Source of the DNA: Bacteroidota bacterium | Lineage (GTDB): Bacteria > Bacteroidota > Ignavibacteria > UBA10030 > UBA6906 | Direction of reading: 5' to 3' | Length of the DNA: 64,000 nucleotides | NCBI GenBank assembly: GCA_019637975.1 | Contig: JAHBUR010000003.1 | Coordinates: 124,001-188,000 of the forward strand | Shown here: positions 18,855-28,761 of the stretch, one piece after another | How the letters are laid out: every line of letters begins with the position of its first letter | Position numbering within the stretch: the first letter of the stretch is position 1 | Notes under the pieces: generated by a model | What the model saw: the letters and a program-made list of their open reading frames with translations, nothing else | Databases searched by the model: none | Told to the model about the DNA's origin: nothing | Position numbers and translations under genes: made by a program

Positions 18855-21464
18855 GTGAACCCGCTTCGATTTGTAGAAAGAATCCTTCTTGTTGCCTTTG
18901 TGAGTGCCGGGTCATTATGGGCACAGCAATTCGGCATTTCCGACACGCTGGAATGTCACAACTATCCATTTCCTCAGGATGCGATTTATCCCCACGGTCT
19001 GATGCCGGCGGATCGTAATCACCTTCACGCTCAACAATCATACCTCAGTTGGAAGAACAACTATGTTACATCCTCCGGAGCCTGCGGGTTTCGGCGCGTG
19101 CTGTTCAACGACATGAACTCGACTTACTCCGAGGGAATCGGATACGGAATGCTGCTTGCCGCTAACTTTGATGACCAGCCATTGTTCGATGACCTTTGGC
19201 GCTACTACGTGGCCAATCTTGACCAGTACGGATTGATGCACTGGTGGATTGGCAACAACTGCCAGGTGTTGGGCATCAATGCCGCGACCGATGCCGACGA
19301 GGATGTTGCATTTGCGCTTTTGCTTGCCGACAAACAATGGTGCAGTACCGGCCCTCTCAACTACAGGCAACTTGCAGTCACGCAAATCAATCGGATCTAT
19401 CAACGCCAGGTTGAACGCAACACGTATGTGCTGAAGCCCGGGGATACGTGGGGAGGTTCCAACGTCACAAATCCTTCTTACTTTGCTCCGGCATACTATC
19501 GTGCATTTCGCGAAGCCACAGGCAATGCCGCGTGGGATTCCGTGATTACAAAATGTTATCAGATTCTGAACAACGCCGCACACCCGACAACCGGGCTTGT
19601 GCCTGATTGGTGTCAGGCGAATGGTTTGCCGGCAAGCGGCTTTGCCTATTATTACTACTACGACGCAACAAGAACCCCGTGGCGAATTGCGCTGGATTAT
19701 TTATGGTTTGGTGACGAAAGAGCAAAAGCTTTTTGCGAGAAGATCTCATCGTTTGCCCGCAACATCGGGTCAGTCAATATTGGCGAGGGATATCAAATAG
19801 ATGGAAGTCCAATGGGTTCGGCGCATATCAATGTGTTTGTCGGGCCGTTCGGGGCCGGCGCAATGGGAACGGGGGCACCATTTCAGGCTTTTTGCGATTC
19901 CGCTTATGAGGACAATGTCGCAACGGTGCCGCAGTTCGTGAATGGAAACTACTACAACTACAGTCTGCGAACCCTCACGCTTTTTCTTCAGACGGGGAAC
20001 TTCTTCAACCCATTGGCGGATCCGGTTCAGATACCGGCAATCCCGTCATTGGTGAGTCCTGTGAATGGGTCAACCACCAATCCCACTTCTCCCGTACTGG
20101 TCTGGCATGCGTCCGCGCGGGCCACGAGCTACAGAATACAAATTGCGGCTGATTCAACATTTACATCATTGATGCTTGATGATTCGACGCTGGTTGACAC
20201 AACACGGTTTGTTACGGGATTGTCAAATGCAACCTCGTACCATTGGCGCGTTAAGGCGAAAAATCATGTTGGATGGACTGAATTTGGTGCCTCGTGGAAG
20301 TTCACTACAGTTCCGTTGCCACCGGTTGCTCCGGCACTTCATCTGCCCGCTAATTGGGCAGCAGGAGTAGCGGTTTCTCCTACTCTTTCATGGGATAGCT
20401 CACAGAATGCGTCAATGTATCGGGTTCAGGTTTCAAGCGATTCGTTGTTCTCAAGTGTTGTTGTTGACGACTCCGCGGTTGCTGCAACCTTCTTGCCCGT
20501 CGGGCCACTGAACTTTCTGACGGCATACTATTGGCGTGTAAGTGCCCGCAATGAAGGGGGCTCGAGTCCGTTTTCGGAGGCATGGCGTTTCACGACTACG
20601 CTTCCACCGCCTTTACTCCTTATGCCGCCCGATGGCGCGGTAGGAGTCTCAACCAATCCTTTACTCTCGTGGGATTCAGTGGCGGGTGCGCTCCGGTATC
20701 AGGTACTGGTTTCGCGGGATTCGTCATTCGGTATTGTAGTCCTTGATAGTGTGGTGGTCGGCGAAATTGAATGTTATGCAGCCGGACTGGAGAATTCACT
20801 CCAGTATTTCTGGAGAGTAAGGGGGAGCAACACGGAAGCTGTCGGAGTCTGGTCGGATGTATGGAGGTTCACAACAATACTCCGATTGCCGGATCAGGTC
20901 GTACTGGTTGCCCCGCTGAATGCAGCAGTTATCGCATCCGACAGTGTGCAATTCACATGGCGCCCAAGCGGGCCTGCGGTAGACTTCTATTGGTTTGAAA
21001 TAGCAAGTGATTCAACCTTCGAAGATTCCAAAATCGATTCGACACTGACAGATACCATTCGCGTAGCCCGCGGCCTCGTGAATCATTCCTTGTATTGGTG
21101 GAGGGTGAGATCAAAGAATGAAGCGGGTTGGGGAGAATTCAGCGATGTTCGAAGGTTCAGTGTGTTGACCACGAGTTCGGGCACAACATACGCAGTTCCT
21201 CAGGAGTTCGAGCTTGCGCAGAACTATCCGAACCCGTTCAACCCGACGACGACAATCAGGTACGGTTTGCCGCGCAACTCGGATGTTTCCCTGTTCGTGT
21301 TCAACACTCTTGGCCAGGTCGTGGAAGAAATGGTAAATGATTATCAGCAGGCCGGCTATCATGAAGTCGTATTCAGGAACACTCGCCTCGCGAGCGGCAT
21401 CTACTACTTTCAATTGCGTGCCGGGGGAGTGATTCTGACAAAGAAATTCGTTCTGATCAAGTAG
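18855..21464 (+). CDS. Secreted GH8 glycoside hydrolase with four FN3-like repeats and type IX sorting domain
   Basis: This 869-residue paralogue begins with a GTG preceded by GGGGGA. It has a signal peptide ending near LWAQ (residues 21-24) and a GH8 domain to about residue 385, with the motif SEGIGYGM placing Glu93 as likely general acid and ATDADED at about 144-150. Four fibronectin-III-like repeats follow (about 395-780), each ending in a YHWRVKAKN- or YYWRVSARN-type strand and a WRFTT-type strand. Last is the sorting domain from about 785 (FELAQNYPNPFNPTTTIRYG). The repeats probably serve as spacers or glycan-binding modules holding the catalytic head away from the cell surface. The catalytic half is closely similar to the neighbour at 16894, indicating tandem duplication with gain of repeats. 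Confidence 0.9.
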   Translation: MNPLRFVERILLVAFVSAGSLWAQQFGISDTLECHNYPFPQDAIYPHGLMPADRNHLHAQQSYLSWKNNYVTSSGACGFRRVLFNDMNSTYSEGIGYGMLLAANFDDQPLFDDLWRYYVANLDQYGLMHWWIGNNCQVLGINAATDADEDVAFALLLADKQWCSTGPLNYRQLAVTQINRIYQRQVERNTYVLKPGDTWGGSNVTNPSYFAPAYYRAFREATGNAAWDSVITKCYQILNNAAHPTTGLVPDWCQANGLPASGFAYYYYYDATRTPWRIALDYLWFGDERAKAFCEKISSFARNIGSVNIGEGYQIDGSPMGSAHINVFVGPFGAGAMGTGAPFQAFCDSAYEDNVATVPQFVNGNYYNYSLRTLTLFLQTGNFFNPLADPVQIPAIPSLVSPVNGSTTNPTSPVLVWHASARATSYRIQIAADSTFTSLMLDDSTLVDTTRFVTGLSNATSYHWRVKAKNHVGWTEFGASWKFTTVPLPPVAPALHLPANWAAGVAVSPTLSWDSSQNASMYRVQVSSDSLFSSVVVDDSAVAATFLPVGPLNFLTAYYWRVSARNEGGSSPFSEAWRFTTTLPPPLLLMPPDGAVGVSTNPLLSWDSVAGALRYQVLVSRDSSFGIVVLDSVVVGEIECYAAGLENSLQYFWRVRGSNTEAVGVWSDVWRFTTILRLPDQVVLVAPLNAAVIASDSVQFTWRPSGPAVDFYWFEIASDSTFEDSKIDSTLTDTIRVARGLVNHSLYWWRVRSKNEAGWGEFSDVRRFSVLTTSSGTTYAVPQEFELAQNYPNPFNPTTTIRYGLPRNSDVSLFVFNTLGQVVEEMVNDYQQAGYHEVVFRNTRLASGIYYFQLRAGGVILTKKFVLIK

Positions 21465-21590
21465 CAGCAAATCAACGCATTCCTCTCTAACCGGGAATTT
21501 TGTGACACGACGCATGTGCAGGATTCGGACTTTTACGCACAATGCTTTCGTTCACTCACTCAGTAGTTTCGTACGTACCACAACAACGAG

Positions 21591-22727
21591 ATGACCACTC
21601 CCAATACGCCGCTTGTGTCGGTTGTTATTCCCGCCTACAACGCAGAAAGGTTTGTCGGCAAGACCATCGAGTCGATTCTGTTGCAGACCTACCCGCACTT
21701 TGAAGTCCTTGTCGTTGACGATGGTTCAACAGACAGTACAGCAGGTATAGTCAAATCGTTTGCTGTTCACGATTCCCGCGTCAAGCTTCTTCAGAAACCC
21801 AACGGGGGGGTGGCGACGGCACGCAACATGGGTATTCGGAACGCAACAGGCGAATATGTTGCCCCATGCGATTCCGATGATGTGTGGTATCCCGACAGAT
21901 TGAAGGCGCAGGTTGAATGTATGATACAATCGGATGAGTCTGTTGGACTCGTCTATTGCTGGTCAAAGATCATCGACGAAGATGACCGGCCCATTGTTGA
22001 TATAACGCACTCGTATGAAGGGCGAGTATTTGCCGATCTGGTCTATTCAAATTTCCTTGGAAACGGCAGTTGTGCGCTCATCCGGCGAAGGTGCTTTGAT
22101 GCGGTGGGGGAGTATAACGGCGCTACAACACCATGTGAGGAATGGGACTTGTACATCCGTGTTGCCGAACGTTACAAGGTCCGTCTCGTCCCGAACATTC
22201 TCGTCGGATACAGGGAGGTGCTGACCAGTTTGTCTGCAAATCATTACCGGATGGAAGGAGCCTTTGCATCGCTGCTGAAGGAGATAAAACATCGTCACCC
22301 GCACATTCCAAATCCGATACTCCGGGTGGCGAAGGGGTCGTACTACCTGTACCTTACCGGAAAGAGTAATCGTCGCAGTCGGTATGGCACATCTCTCAGG
22401 TATTTAGGGATCAGTCTTTTTTCAGATCCGTTGCGATTCTTTTCGTCAGAATTCCATTCTACACTTGCAAAGGCAATCCTCCGTTTCCTTGCCCATCCTG
22501 TAACTTCCAGAATCTGGAAGGACGATCGCATGTGGCGCACGATGAGGCGGAAACTTCATGCTCCGGCGACGACACAAGAACATGGTGAAGCAGAGAACAA
22601 ACGAACGCCCGCTACAGCAGCTCCTTTGCGACTGTTTGACCGCTTGCATAACTCCCGCATGAAACGATTCAGAGACGAGGCAAACGCCGTTTTGTCCGCC
22701 GACGGGCACAGGACATCAGGACAGTAA
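21591..22727 (+). CDS. GT2-family glycosyltransferase
   Basis: The 378-residue protein has a GT-A domain at about 8-220. It opens PLVSVVIPAYNAERF, continues VVDDGSTDSTAGIV (nucleotide binding) and has a CDSDDVWYPDRL segment carrying the DXD-like motif. It transfers a sugar from a nucleotide donor, usually to a cell-surface glycan or a lipid carrier. The C-terminal 120 residues are basic and without membrane helices. It stands between two GH8 genes, 126 bases after one and 47 before the other. A joint role in making and trimming an extracellular polysaccharide is plausible, but this is inferred from position only. Confidence 0.88.
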   Translation: MTTPNTPLVSVVIPAYNAERFVGKTIESILLQTYPHFEVLVVDDGSTDSTAGIVKSFAVHDSRVKLLQKPNGGVATARNMGIRNATGEYVAPCDSDDVWYPDRLKAQVECMIQSDESVGLVYCWSKIIDEDDRPIVDITHSYEGRVFADLVYSNFLGNGSCALIRRRCFDAVGEYNGATTPCEEWDLYIRVAERYKVRLVPNILVGYREVLTSLSANHYRMEGAFASLLKEIKHRHPHIPNPILRVAKGSYYLYLTGKSNRRSRYGTSLRYLGISLFSDPLRFFSSEFHSTLAKAILRFLAHPVTSRIWKDDRMWRTMRRKLHAPATTQEHGEAENKRTPATAAPLRLFDRLHNSRMKRFRDEANAVLSADGHRTSGQ

Positions 22728-22774
22728 GAACGGCTCCACCGTGCGGAAGAATCCGAATTCCTTTTTGAGCTCCG

Positions 22775-24820
22775 ATGACATATAGGCATTTTTTATTCTC
22801 ATACTCCGGATTCCAACGAACAGTCTTCGCCACTGTTTGGATGGTGTTCATTCTTGTCAGTTCCACACGCTGTCAATGGACAAGCAGCACGAGCGGAAGT
22901 ACAGACCCGCTTTCTGCGGTGACACATGCCGGCGGCAGCCGTTGGTACGCTGTAGGGGCACGCGGGTTCATCGCCTGCTCGGAAGACAGCGGTGTTACAT
23001 GGAGCAAGCAATCAAGCGGCACAAATACTTGGCTCAGTGCAGTCAGTTTCGTTGATGAAAACACGGGATGGATTGTGGGATGGAATGGAAGAATGCTCAC
23101 CACCTCCAACGCCGGAGAAGTGTGGCTGCAATACGAAGGAGGGACGAAGAAATCGCTGTACGGCGTTTCCTTTTCAGACAAGAGAAACGGAGCCATCGTC
23201 GGTTTCGAGGGAACGATTCTTCGAACGAAGGACGGTGGAGCAACCTGGGTGACGCAGCCGGGCGGAACAACGGCGAACTTGCGCGGCGTGTTTCTTATCG
23301 ATAGTGTCACAGGTATTGCCGTGGGGTCCGAAGGAACAATCCTCCGCACGACCGATGCGGGCGAGACGTGGACTCGGCGACCGTCAGGGAAATCAACACT
23401 GCTCCACAACGTTCGTTTCACCAACGCGGGTTTTGGAATAGCGGTCGGCGAAGCAGGAACGATCCTCACTACTACCAATGGTGGCGTAGATTGGCGAGAG
23501 GCCCCCTCCAACACTACGTCGGATCTTTGGGATGTATGCTTTGCTGACACAAAAATCGGTTTTATCGTCGGGTCTGCCGGCGCACTGTTGAAGTCGACAG
23601 ACGGCAGGAACATTTGGGCTAACCAGCCAGCCGGAACAGAAACCGATTTGCGCGGCGTGTCGTTTGCAAACGGTACGATAGGTGTTGTCGTGGGTGTACA
23701 TGGAACGATTCTCCGGACGCAAAATGGCGGCGGTTGCGAGAAGTTTCCATTTCCTCGGAACATTGTATACCAATACGGCGCTATGCCGCGACAACGGAAT
23801 CACGGGATTGCTGAAGCCTCGTACATGAGTTGGAAGACCGGCTACGTGACGTCGCAAGGTGCGTGCGGTTTCCGGCGGGTGTTGTTTGACGATATGCGTT
23901 CAACAACATCCGAGGGAATCGGGTACGGGATGTTGTTAGCTGTTACGTTCGGCGATCAGGCACTCTTTGATGATCTGTGGTCGTACTATCAAAGATTCCT
24001 GAACAAAAGCGGCTTCATGGATTGGCACATCAGCGACAGTTGTACAGTTCTGGGATACGGAGGTGCAACCGACGCCGATGAGGATGCAGCCTTTGCGTTG
24101 TTGCTTGCCGACGAGCAGTGGTGCAGCGATGGCAAAGTCAACTACCGGGAGGATGCGCAGGTTCTGATTGACCGGATCTTCACACATCAGGTCGAGCCGG
24201 AAACGTTTGTTCTTAAACCCGGAAACGGCACGTGGGGTGGATCGCATCTCCTCAACCCATCGTATTTTGCCCCGGCGTATTACCGTGCATTCGAGGCAGC
24301 AACGGGCAACCCGGGATGGTCGAGGGTCATGGAGAAATGCTATGAAGTTCTGAGAAATGCTGCCCATCCGGAAACCGGACTTGTGCCGGACTGGTGCAAA
24401 GCAGACGGATCTCCGGGACAAGGGCGTGAAAATAATCATTACTATTATTGGGATGCAACAAGAACGCCGTGGCGAATTGCCCTTGACTATCTTTGGTACG
24501 GGAACGAAGAAGCACGGCAATTCTGCTTGAAGATTGCCGGATTTGCGCGAACAATCGGCGCAGCAAATATCGGGAACGGCTATTCGTTGGATGGCAAGCC
24601 GATGGGGCCCGAACGCAATAGCATATTTGTGGGGCCTTTCGGGGCGGCTGCAATGGTTGCGGGCGAGGAATATCAACCATTGTGTGATTCACTTTATCGC
24701 GAGAATGCTCTCCGTGAACCTCCGGCTGTGGGAAATTACTACAACTGGAGTCTGCGCACGTTGACCTTGCTTCTTCAAACGGGAAATTTCCGCCCTCCTG
24801 ACCTGTTCCGGCGTCCATAG
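22775..24820 (+). CDS. YCF48/BNR-like propeller fused to a GH8 glycoside hydrolase
   Basis: This 681-residue secreted protein has a signal segment (about 10-35) and then about seven YCF48-type repeats of roughly 42 residues (about 40-325). Each repeat carries a pattern such as VGSEGTILRTTDAGETW. A GH8 domain fills about 330-675, with SEGIGYGMLLAV near residue 380 and an ATDADEDAAFAL block about 50 residues further on. It has no type IX sorting domain, unlike the two other paralogues, and no FN3 repeats. The propeller probably binds glycan or protein or acts as an assembly scaffold (YCF48 proteins help photosystem II assembly in plants and cyanobacteria). Joining this propeller to GH8 is an unusual layout. 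Confidence 0.87.
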   Translation: MTYRHFLFSYSGFQRTVFATVWMVFILVSSTRCQWTSSTSGSTDPLSAVTHAGGSRWYAVGARGFIACSEDSGVTWSKQSSGTNTWLSAVSFVDENTGWIVGWNGRMLTTSNAGEVWLQYEGGTKKSLYGVSFSDKRNGAIVGFEGTILRTKDGGATWVTQPGGTTANLRGVFLIDSVTGIAVGSEGTILRTTDAGETWTRRPSGKSTLLHNVRFTNAGFGIAVGEAGTILTTTNGGVDWREAPSNTTSDLWDVCFADTKIGFIVGSAGALLKSTDGRNIWANQPAGTETDLRGVSFANGTIGVVVGVHGTILRTQNGGGCEKFPFPRNIVYQYGAMPRQRNHGIAEASYMSWKTGYVTSQGACGFRRVLFDDMRSTTSEGIGYGMLLAVTFGDQALFDDLWSYYQRFLNKSGFMDWHISDSCTVLGYGGATDADEDAAFALLLADEQWCSDGKVNYREDAQVLIDRIFTHQVEPETFVLKPGNGTWGGSHLLNPSYFAPAYYRAFEAATGNPGWSRVMEKCYEVLRNAAHPETGLVPDWCKADGSPGQGRENNHYYYWDATRTPWRIALDYLWYGNEEARQFCLKIAGFARTIGAANIGNGYSLDGKPMGPERNSIFVGPFGAAAMVAGEEYQPLCDSLYRENALREPPAVGNYYNWSLRTLTLLLQTGNFRPPDLFRRP

Positions 24821-24825
24821 CCGGG

Positions 24826-24854
24826 TTGCTTGCTGTGTAAAAAATTGCTACAAT
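24826..24854 (+). promoter_or_regulatory. Putative promoter of the etf-acyl-CoA dehydrogenase operon
   Basis: TTGCTT (24826-24831) and TACAAT (24849-24854) are spaced by 17 bases. They lie just after the GH8 stop and about 230 bases before the etfB start. The long leader holds no further gene. The match is moderate and based on position and consensus only. Confidence 0.4.
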
Positions 24855-25083
24855 GTCTGTGGCAACACGCCGGAAGTATCTTCAACCCCAACATCTACCC
24901 CCGTTCTTTCACACCCTGCAAGGGAATGCAGGCCCGGCCTTCATGTGAAGAGATTTTCAACGTTTTCTCATCATCATCTTCATCCTCCTGTATTCATCAC
25001 CATACGTTGCTTCGGGTCAGGAATGACCATTTCCTGCGCAGGATGTGCTGTAGGCACAGCAGATTCACGTTCAGGAAATCACT

Positions 25084-25971
25084 ATGTACAATTCAATAGT
25101 CCTTGTCAAACAGGTGCCCGACACCTCCAACATCTCCGGCCAGGTGATGAAAGAGGATGGAACGGTCAACCGGGCGAAGTTGCCGGCGATCTTCAATTTT
25201 GAAGACAGAGTCGCGTTGGAATTCGCCCTTCAGATCAAGGATCGCTGCGGCGGAAAGGTAACGGCTGTGACGATGGGTCCGCCCCGTGCGTCCGACATTC
25301 TTCGCGAATGCCTCTACATGGGGGCGGACGATGCGTTTCTGATTACCGACAGGAAGTTCGCCGGAGCAGATACGCTCGCGACCTCCTATGTTCTCAGCGA
25401 AGCGATCAGGAAGATCGGAGATGCTGATCTCATTTTTGCCGGCAGACAGGCAATTGACGGCGATACGGCACAGGTGGGCCCGCAGACGGCTGAAAAACTC
25501 GGCATTCCGCAAATCACATACACCGAAGAAATCCTCGACATCGGCGGGAACAAGATACGCGTCAAGAAGAAAATTGACGGCGGATACGAGATAGTGGAGG
25601 CGCAACTTCCCGTCCTTCTGACAGTGCTCAAGGATGCGGCCGAGCCCCGGCCGTTCAGCGCGAAACGCGTCATGGCATACAAAGGGGCGAAGTCACTTCT
25701 CGAACTCGAAAAACTTGCCGAAGGAAATTCCCTACTGTACATCGACAAACTCATCTACGAATACAAGAACCGCTCGCTCTTCATTCCGACGTTGACGGCG
25801 GAAGATCTGCACATCGACGTCGCACGATGCGGCATCAAGGGCTCACCCACAAAAGTGTACGAGGTGGAATCCGTCGTGCTGACCGGAAGCAAACCGATGC
25901 GGTTTGAGAATTCCAAGGCAGGCATGCTCTCCCTCGTCGATGTATTGATGGAAGACAGAATACTGGGATGA
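25084..25971 (+). CDS. etfB: Electron transfer flavoprotein, beta subunit
   Basis: EtfB (295 residues here) binds AMP or FAD and, with EtfA, carries electrons from acyl-CoA dehydrogenases to the respiratory chain. Family features are visible: an N-terminal VLVKQVPDTSNI start, EDRVALEFALQIKDRCGGKVTAVTMG (residues about 39-65), FAGRQAIDGDTAQVGPQ (about 119-135), and a terminal block around RCGIKGSPTKVYEVESV. It is a little longer than the 250-260 residues typical of aerobic EtfB, as seen in FixA-like members. Its stop codon overlaps the EtfA start (ATGA), so the two are translationally coupled. An acyl-CoA dehydrogenase follows. Confidence 0.94.
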   Translation: MYNSIVLVKQVPDTSNISGQVMKEDGTVNRAKLPAIFNFEDRVALEFALQIKDRCGGKVTAVTMGPPRASDILRECLYMGADDAFLITDRKFAGADTLATSYVLSEAIRKIGDADLIFAGRQAIDGDTAQVGPQTAEKLGIPQITYTEEILDIGGNKIRVKKKIDGGYEIVEAQLPVLLTVLKDAAEPRPFSAKRVMAYKGAKSLLELEKLAEGNSLLYIDKLIYEYKNRSLFIPTLTAEDLHIDVARCGIKGSPTKVYEVESVVLTGSKPMRFENSKAGMLSLVDVLMEDRILG

Positions 25972-26996
25972 TGATCATGGAAAACTTCACAAATGATGTC
26001 TGGGTGTTTGTTGAGCAACGGGACGGAAAACCCGCTGAAGTGAGCTTCGAGCTTCTCAGCAAAGGCCGGAAATTGGCCGACAGCATGGGAGGAAAACTCA
26101 AGGCCGTTGTACTCGGAAACGACGTACAGACCATTGCGGCCGATACATTCCGTTTTGGTGCGGACGAGGCAATGGTTGTCTCCCACCCCGATCTCGGACA
26201 CTACACAACATTGCCCTATGCACGCGTACTGAATGACCTCGTCGGGGCCCACACACCACGCATTGTCTTGTTCGGCGCCACGATTGTCGGGCGTGACCTT
26301 GCACCGCGCATCGCGTCGCATACCCGCAGCGGCCTGACGGCCGATTGCACCGATCTGAAGATTGCGGATGTGACGTATCTCGGCAAGGAACACAAGAACT
26401 TGTTGTTGCAGATCAGGCCCGCTTTTGGCGGCAATATCATTGCAACGATTATTACTCCCGATACGCCGACGCAAATGGCGACAGTCCGGGAAGGAGTGAT
26501 GGAGCTTCATCCTCTCTCTCATCCGCATGAGGTGAACATCACCCACATTCCCTACACTCCGGACAGCGTGGATAGCATTGTGACCATCATCGAACAACAC
26601 CGTACCGAAAACAAAGTAAATCTGAAAGGGGCCCCGATCATCGTCGCGGGAGGATACGGTCTTGGCACAAGAGAAAATTTCCGTCTCGTTCACGAACTAG
26701 CGCATACTATAGGCGGAGAGGTTGCGGGAAGCCGCGCAGCGGTGGATGCAGGGTTTATACCGCATGAACGACAAGTCGGGCAAACGGGAGTGACCGTGCG
26801 CCCTAAACTCTATATCGCCATCGGAATTTCCGGAGCTATTCAGCACAGGGCGGGCATGCAGGAGGCCAAAAAGATCATTGCCATCAATACGGATGCGGAT
26901 GCGCCCATTTTCGATGTGTCGCATTACGGCATCGTTGGTGATGCCACCGACGTCATCCCGAAATTCATCGAAGCATTCAGAAGCAGATTGAAGTGA
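25968..26996 (+). CDS. etfA: Electron transfer flavoprotein, alpha subunit
   Basis: This 342-residue subunit carries the FAD domain at its C-terminus. Recognition is firm: GGYGLGTRENFRLVHELA (about 223-240), GSRAAVDAGFIPHERQVGQTG and YIAIGISGAIQHRAGM (about 284-299), and AINTDADAPIFDVSHYGIVG (about 306-325). Starts at 25968, 25971 and 25977 are all possible; the first overlaps the EtfB stop by four bases. EtfA and EtfB form a heterodimer in the cytoplasm, and electrons pass on to an ETF:quinone oxidoreductase that is not in this window. The gene is followed 6 bases later by the acyl-CoA dehydrogenase. Confidence 0.95.
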   Translation: MMIMENFTNDVWVFVEQRDGKPAEVSFELLSKGRKLADSMGGKLKAVVLGNDVQTIAADTFRFGADEAMVVSHPDLGHYTTLPYARVLNDLVGAHTPRIVLFGATIVGRDLAPRIASHTRSGLTADCTDLKIADVTYLGKEHKNLLLQIRPAFGGNIIATIITPDTPTQMATVREGVMELHPLSHPHEVNITHIPYTPDSVDSIVTIIEQHRTENKVNLKGAPIIVAGGYGLGTRENFRLVHELAHTIGGEVAGSRAAVDAGFIPHERQVGQTGVTVRPKLYIAIGISGAIQHRAGMQEAKKIIAINTDADAPIFDVSHYGIVGDATDVIPKFIEAFRSRLK

Positions 26997-27002
26997 GGGT
27001 CT

Positions 27003-28724
27003 ATGCCGAACTACTTTCTTGACAATCCAGATATTCTCTTTCATTTCAATAATCTTGACTTGAAGGAAGTCGTTGCCATTGCGGAAGACGACTACGCACA
27101 GGCACAAGAGTTTCCGTATGCTCCCGCCGGATACGAGGATGCAATGGAAAACTACCGGAAGGTGCTTGAAGTGGTGGGCGATCTTTCAGGGAACTTCATT
27201 GCAGCGCGGGCCGCGGGCGTGGATCATGAGGGCGCCAGGTTTGCCGACGGCAAAGTCGCCTATGCCGGGGGTACGCAGAAGAACTTGAAGCAACTCTCCC
27301 AAGCGGATTTGATGGGCATGATTCTTCCGCGCAAATACGGAGGATTGAACTTCCCCTTCACCATCTACATGATGACGGTGGAGATGCTCTCCCGCGCCGA
27401 TGCGTCACTGATGAATATCTTCGGTTTGCAGGATATCGGTGATACGATCCGCAAGTTCGGCAACGAGGATCAACGGATGGAATTTCTGCCGAAGATCAGT
27501 TCGGGCGAACACACCGGCGCAATGGCATTGACGGAGCCCGATGCAGGTTCCGATCTGCAGGCAGTGAAACTCCATGCCTATCAGGACGAGCAAGGCCGAT
27601 GGTTCCTGCGCGGAATGAAGCGCTTCATCACCAACGGCAATGCGCAGGTGTTGCTTGTTCTTGCCCGATCAGAAGCCGGAACAAAGGACGGCAGGGGCCT
27701 GAGCCTCTTCGTTTGCCATCACGACAAAACCGTCAAGATCCGCCGCATCGAGAACAAGTTGGGCATTCACGGCTCGCCCACCTGCGAACTGCAATTCAAT
27801 GACACGCCTGCACAGCTTGTCGGATCACGGCGCTTCGGGCTCATCAAGTATGTCCTTGATTTGATGTACAGGGCGCGCATGGGTGTGTCGGCACAGGCGC
27901 TCGGGATTTCGCAGGCGGCATATGAAGAAGCGCTGAAGTACGCACGCGAGCGCAGGCAATTCGGCAAGGCGATTGCCGATATTCCGGTCATCTCCAACAT
28001 GCTGATCGATATGCGTGTGATGCTCGAAAGTAATCGTTCGCTGTTCTACAGTACAACACAATGTGTGGATGAAAAGGAGAAGTTGGAAGACAGGATCGAA
28101 AAGCTGAAGGCGGAAGGAAAATCTGTCGCGGAAGAGACAGCCCGGCTGAAACACGTCACGAAAACAGCCAATCTGCTCACGCCCATGTCGAAATACATGC
28201 TCGCAGAGTGCAGCAACAGAATAACGTACGACGCACTGCAAATTCACGGCGGCACAGGATACATGAAGGAGTTCCATGTGGAGCAGCTTGCCCGCGATGC
28301 GCGCATCACGAATATTTATGAAGGAACGTCGCAACTGCAGATCGTCGCGGCGTCCGGCGGTGTCATCAATGATGTGTTGGGGGAGACGTTCGAGGCGAAT
28401 GAGAAACGTGAGTACAAAGGAGGCCTCACCCGGCTTGCAGATCATCTGAAGGAAATCCGGCGCCTGTTTCTTGACAGCCTGAAATATGTGGTTGACAAGA
28501 AAGACAGCGGATTTCAGGATGTTGCTGCGAAGGACCTTGTAGAGATGTACGGCTCTCTCTACATCGGTTATCTATTATTGGATGAGGCGGAGATTGAGCC
28601 GCGGAAAGTGTTCATCGCAAATCGTTACATCGTTACTTCCCTGGCGCAGGCACGCAGGAATGCCGAGGCAATCAGGGGAGAGTTGTTTGGCGATTTGCTG
28701 CACGCAAGCAAGATTTTGCAGTAA
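27003..28724 (+). CDS. Acyl-CoA dehydrogenase family flavoenzyme
   Basis: This 573-residue FAD enzyme oxidises acyl-CoA thioesters at the alpha-beta bond and passes electrons to the adjacent EtfAB. Conserved blocks include GAMALTEPDAGSDLQAV (about 172-188), the KRFITNGNAQVLLVLAR strand, and IHGGTGYMKEFHVEQLARDA near residues 417-436. IYEGTSQLQIVAASGG (about 442-457) holds the FAD-binding and nearby active-site residues. It is longer than the 380-residue short-chain type, with an extended N-terminus and a helical C-terminal extension (about 470-573). Substrate chain length cannot be inferred. Spacing indicates one etfB-etfA-acyl-CoA dehydrogenase transcript, suggesting beta-oxidation or amino-acid-derived acyl-CoA breakdown. 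Confidence 0.94.
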   Translation: MPNYFLDNPDILFHFNNLDLKEVVAIAEDDYAQAQEFPYAPAGYEDAMENYRKVLEVVGDLSGNFIAARAAGVDHEGARFADGKVAYAGGTQKNLKQLSQADLMGMILPRKYGGLNFPFTIYMMTVEMLSRADASLMNIFGLQDIGDTIRKFGNEDQRMEFLPKISSGEHTGAMALTEPDAGSDLQAVKLHAYQDEQGRWFLRGMKRFITNGNAQVLLVLARSEAGTKDGRGLSLFVCHHDKTVKIRRIENKLGIHGSPTCELQFNDTPAQLVGSRRFGLIKYVLDLMYRARMGVSAQALGISQAAYEEALKYARERRQFGKAIADIPVISNMLIDMRVMLESNRSLFYSTTQCVDEKEKLEDRIEKLKAEGKSVAEETARLKHVTKTANLLTPMSKYMLAECSNRITYDALQIHGGTGYMKEFHVEQLARDARITNIYEGTSQLQIVAASGGVINDVLGETFEANEKREYKGGLTRLADHLKEIRRLFLDSLKYVVDKKDSGFQDVAAKDLVEMYGSLYIGYLLLDEAEIEPRKVFIANRYIVTSLAQARRNAEAIRGELFGDLLHASKILQ

Positions 28725-28761
28725 TCACATCCAATCAGATTCATTACGAGGAAACGATATC

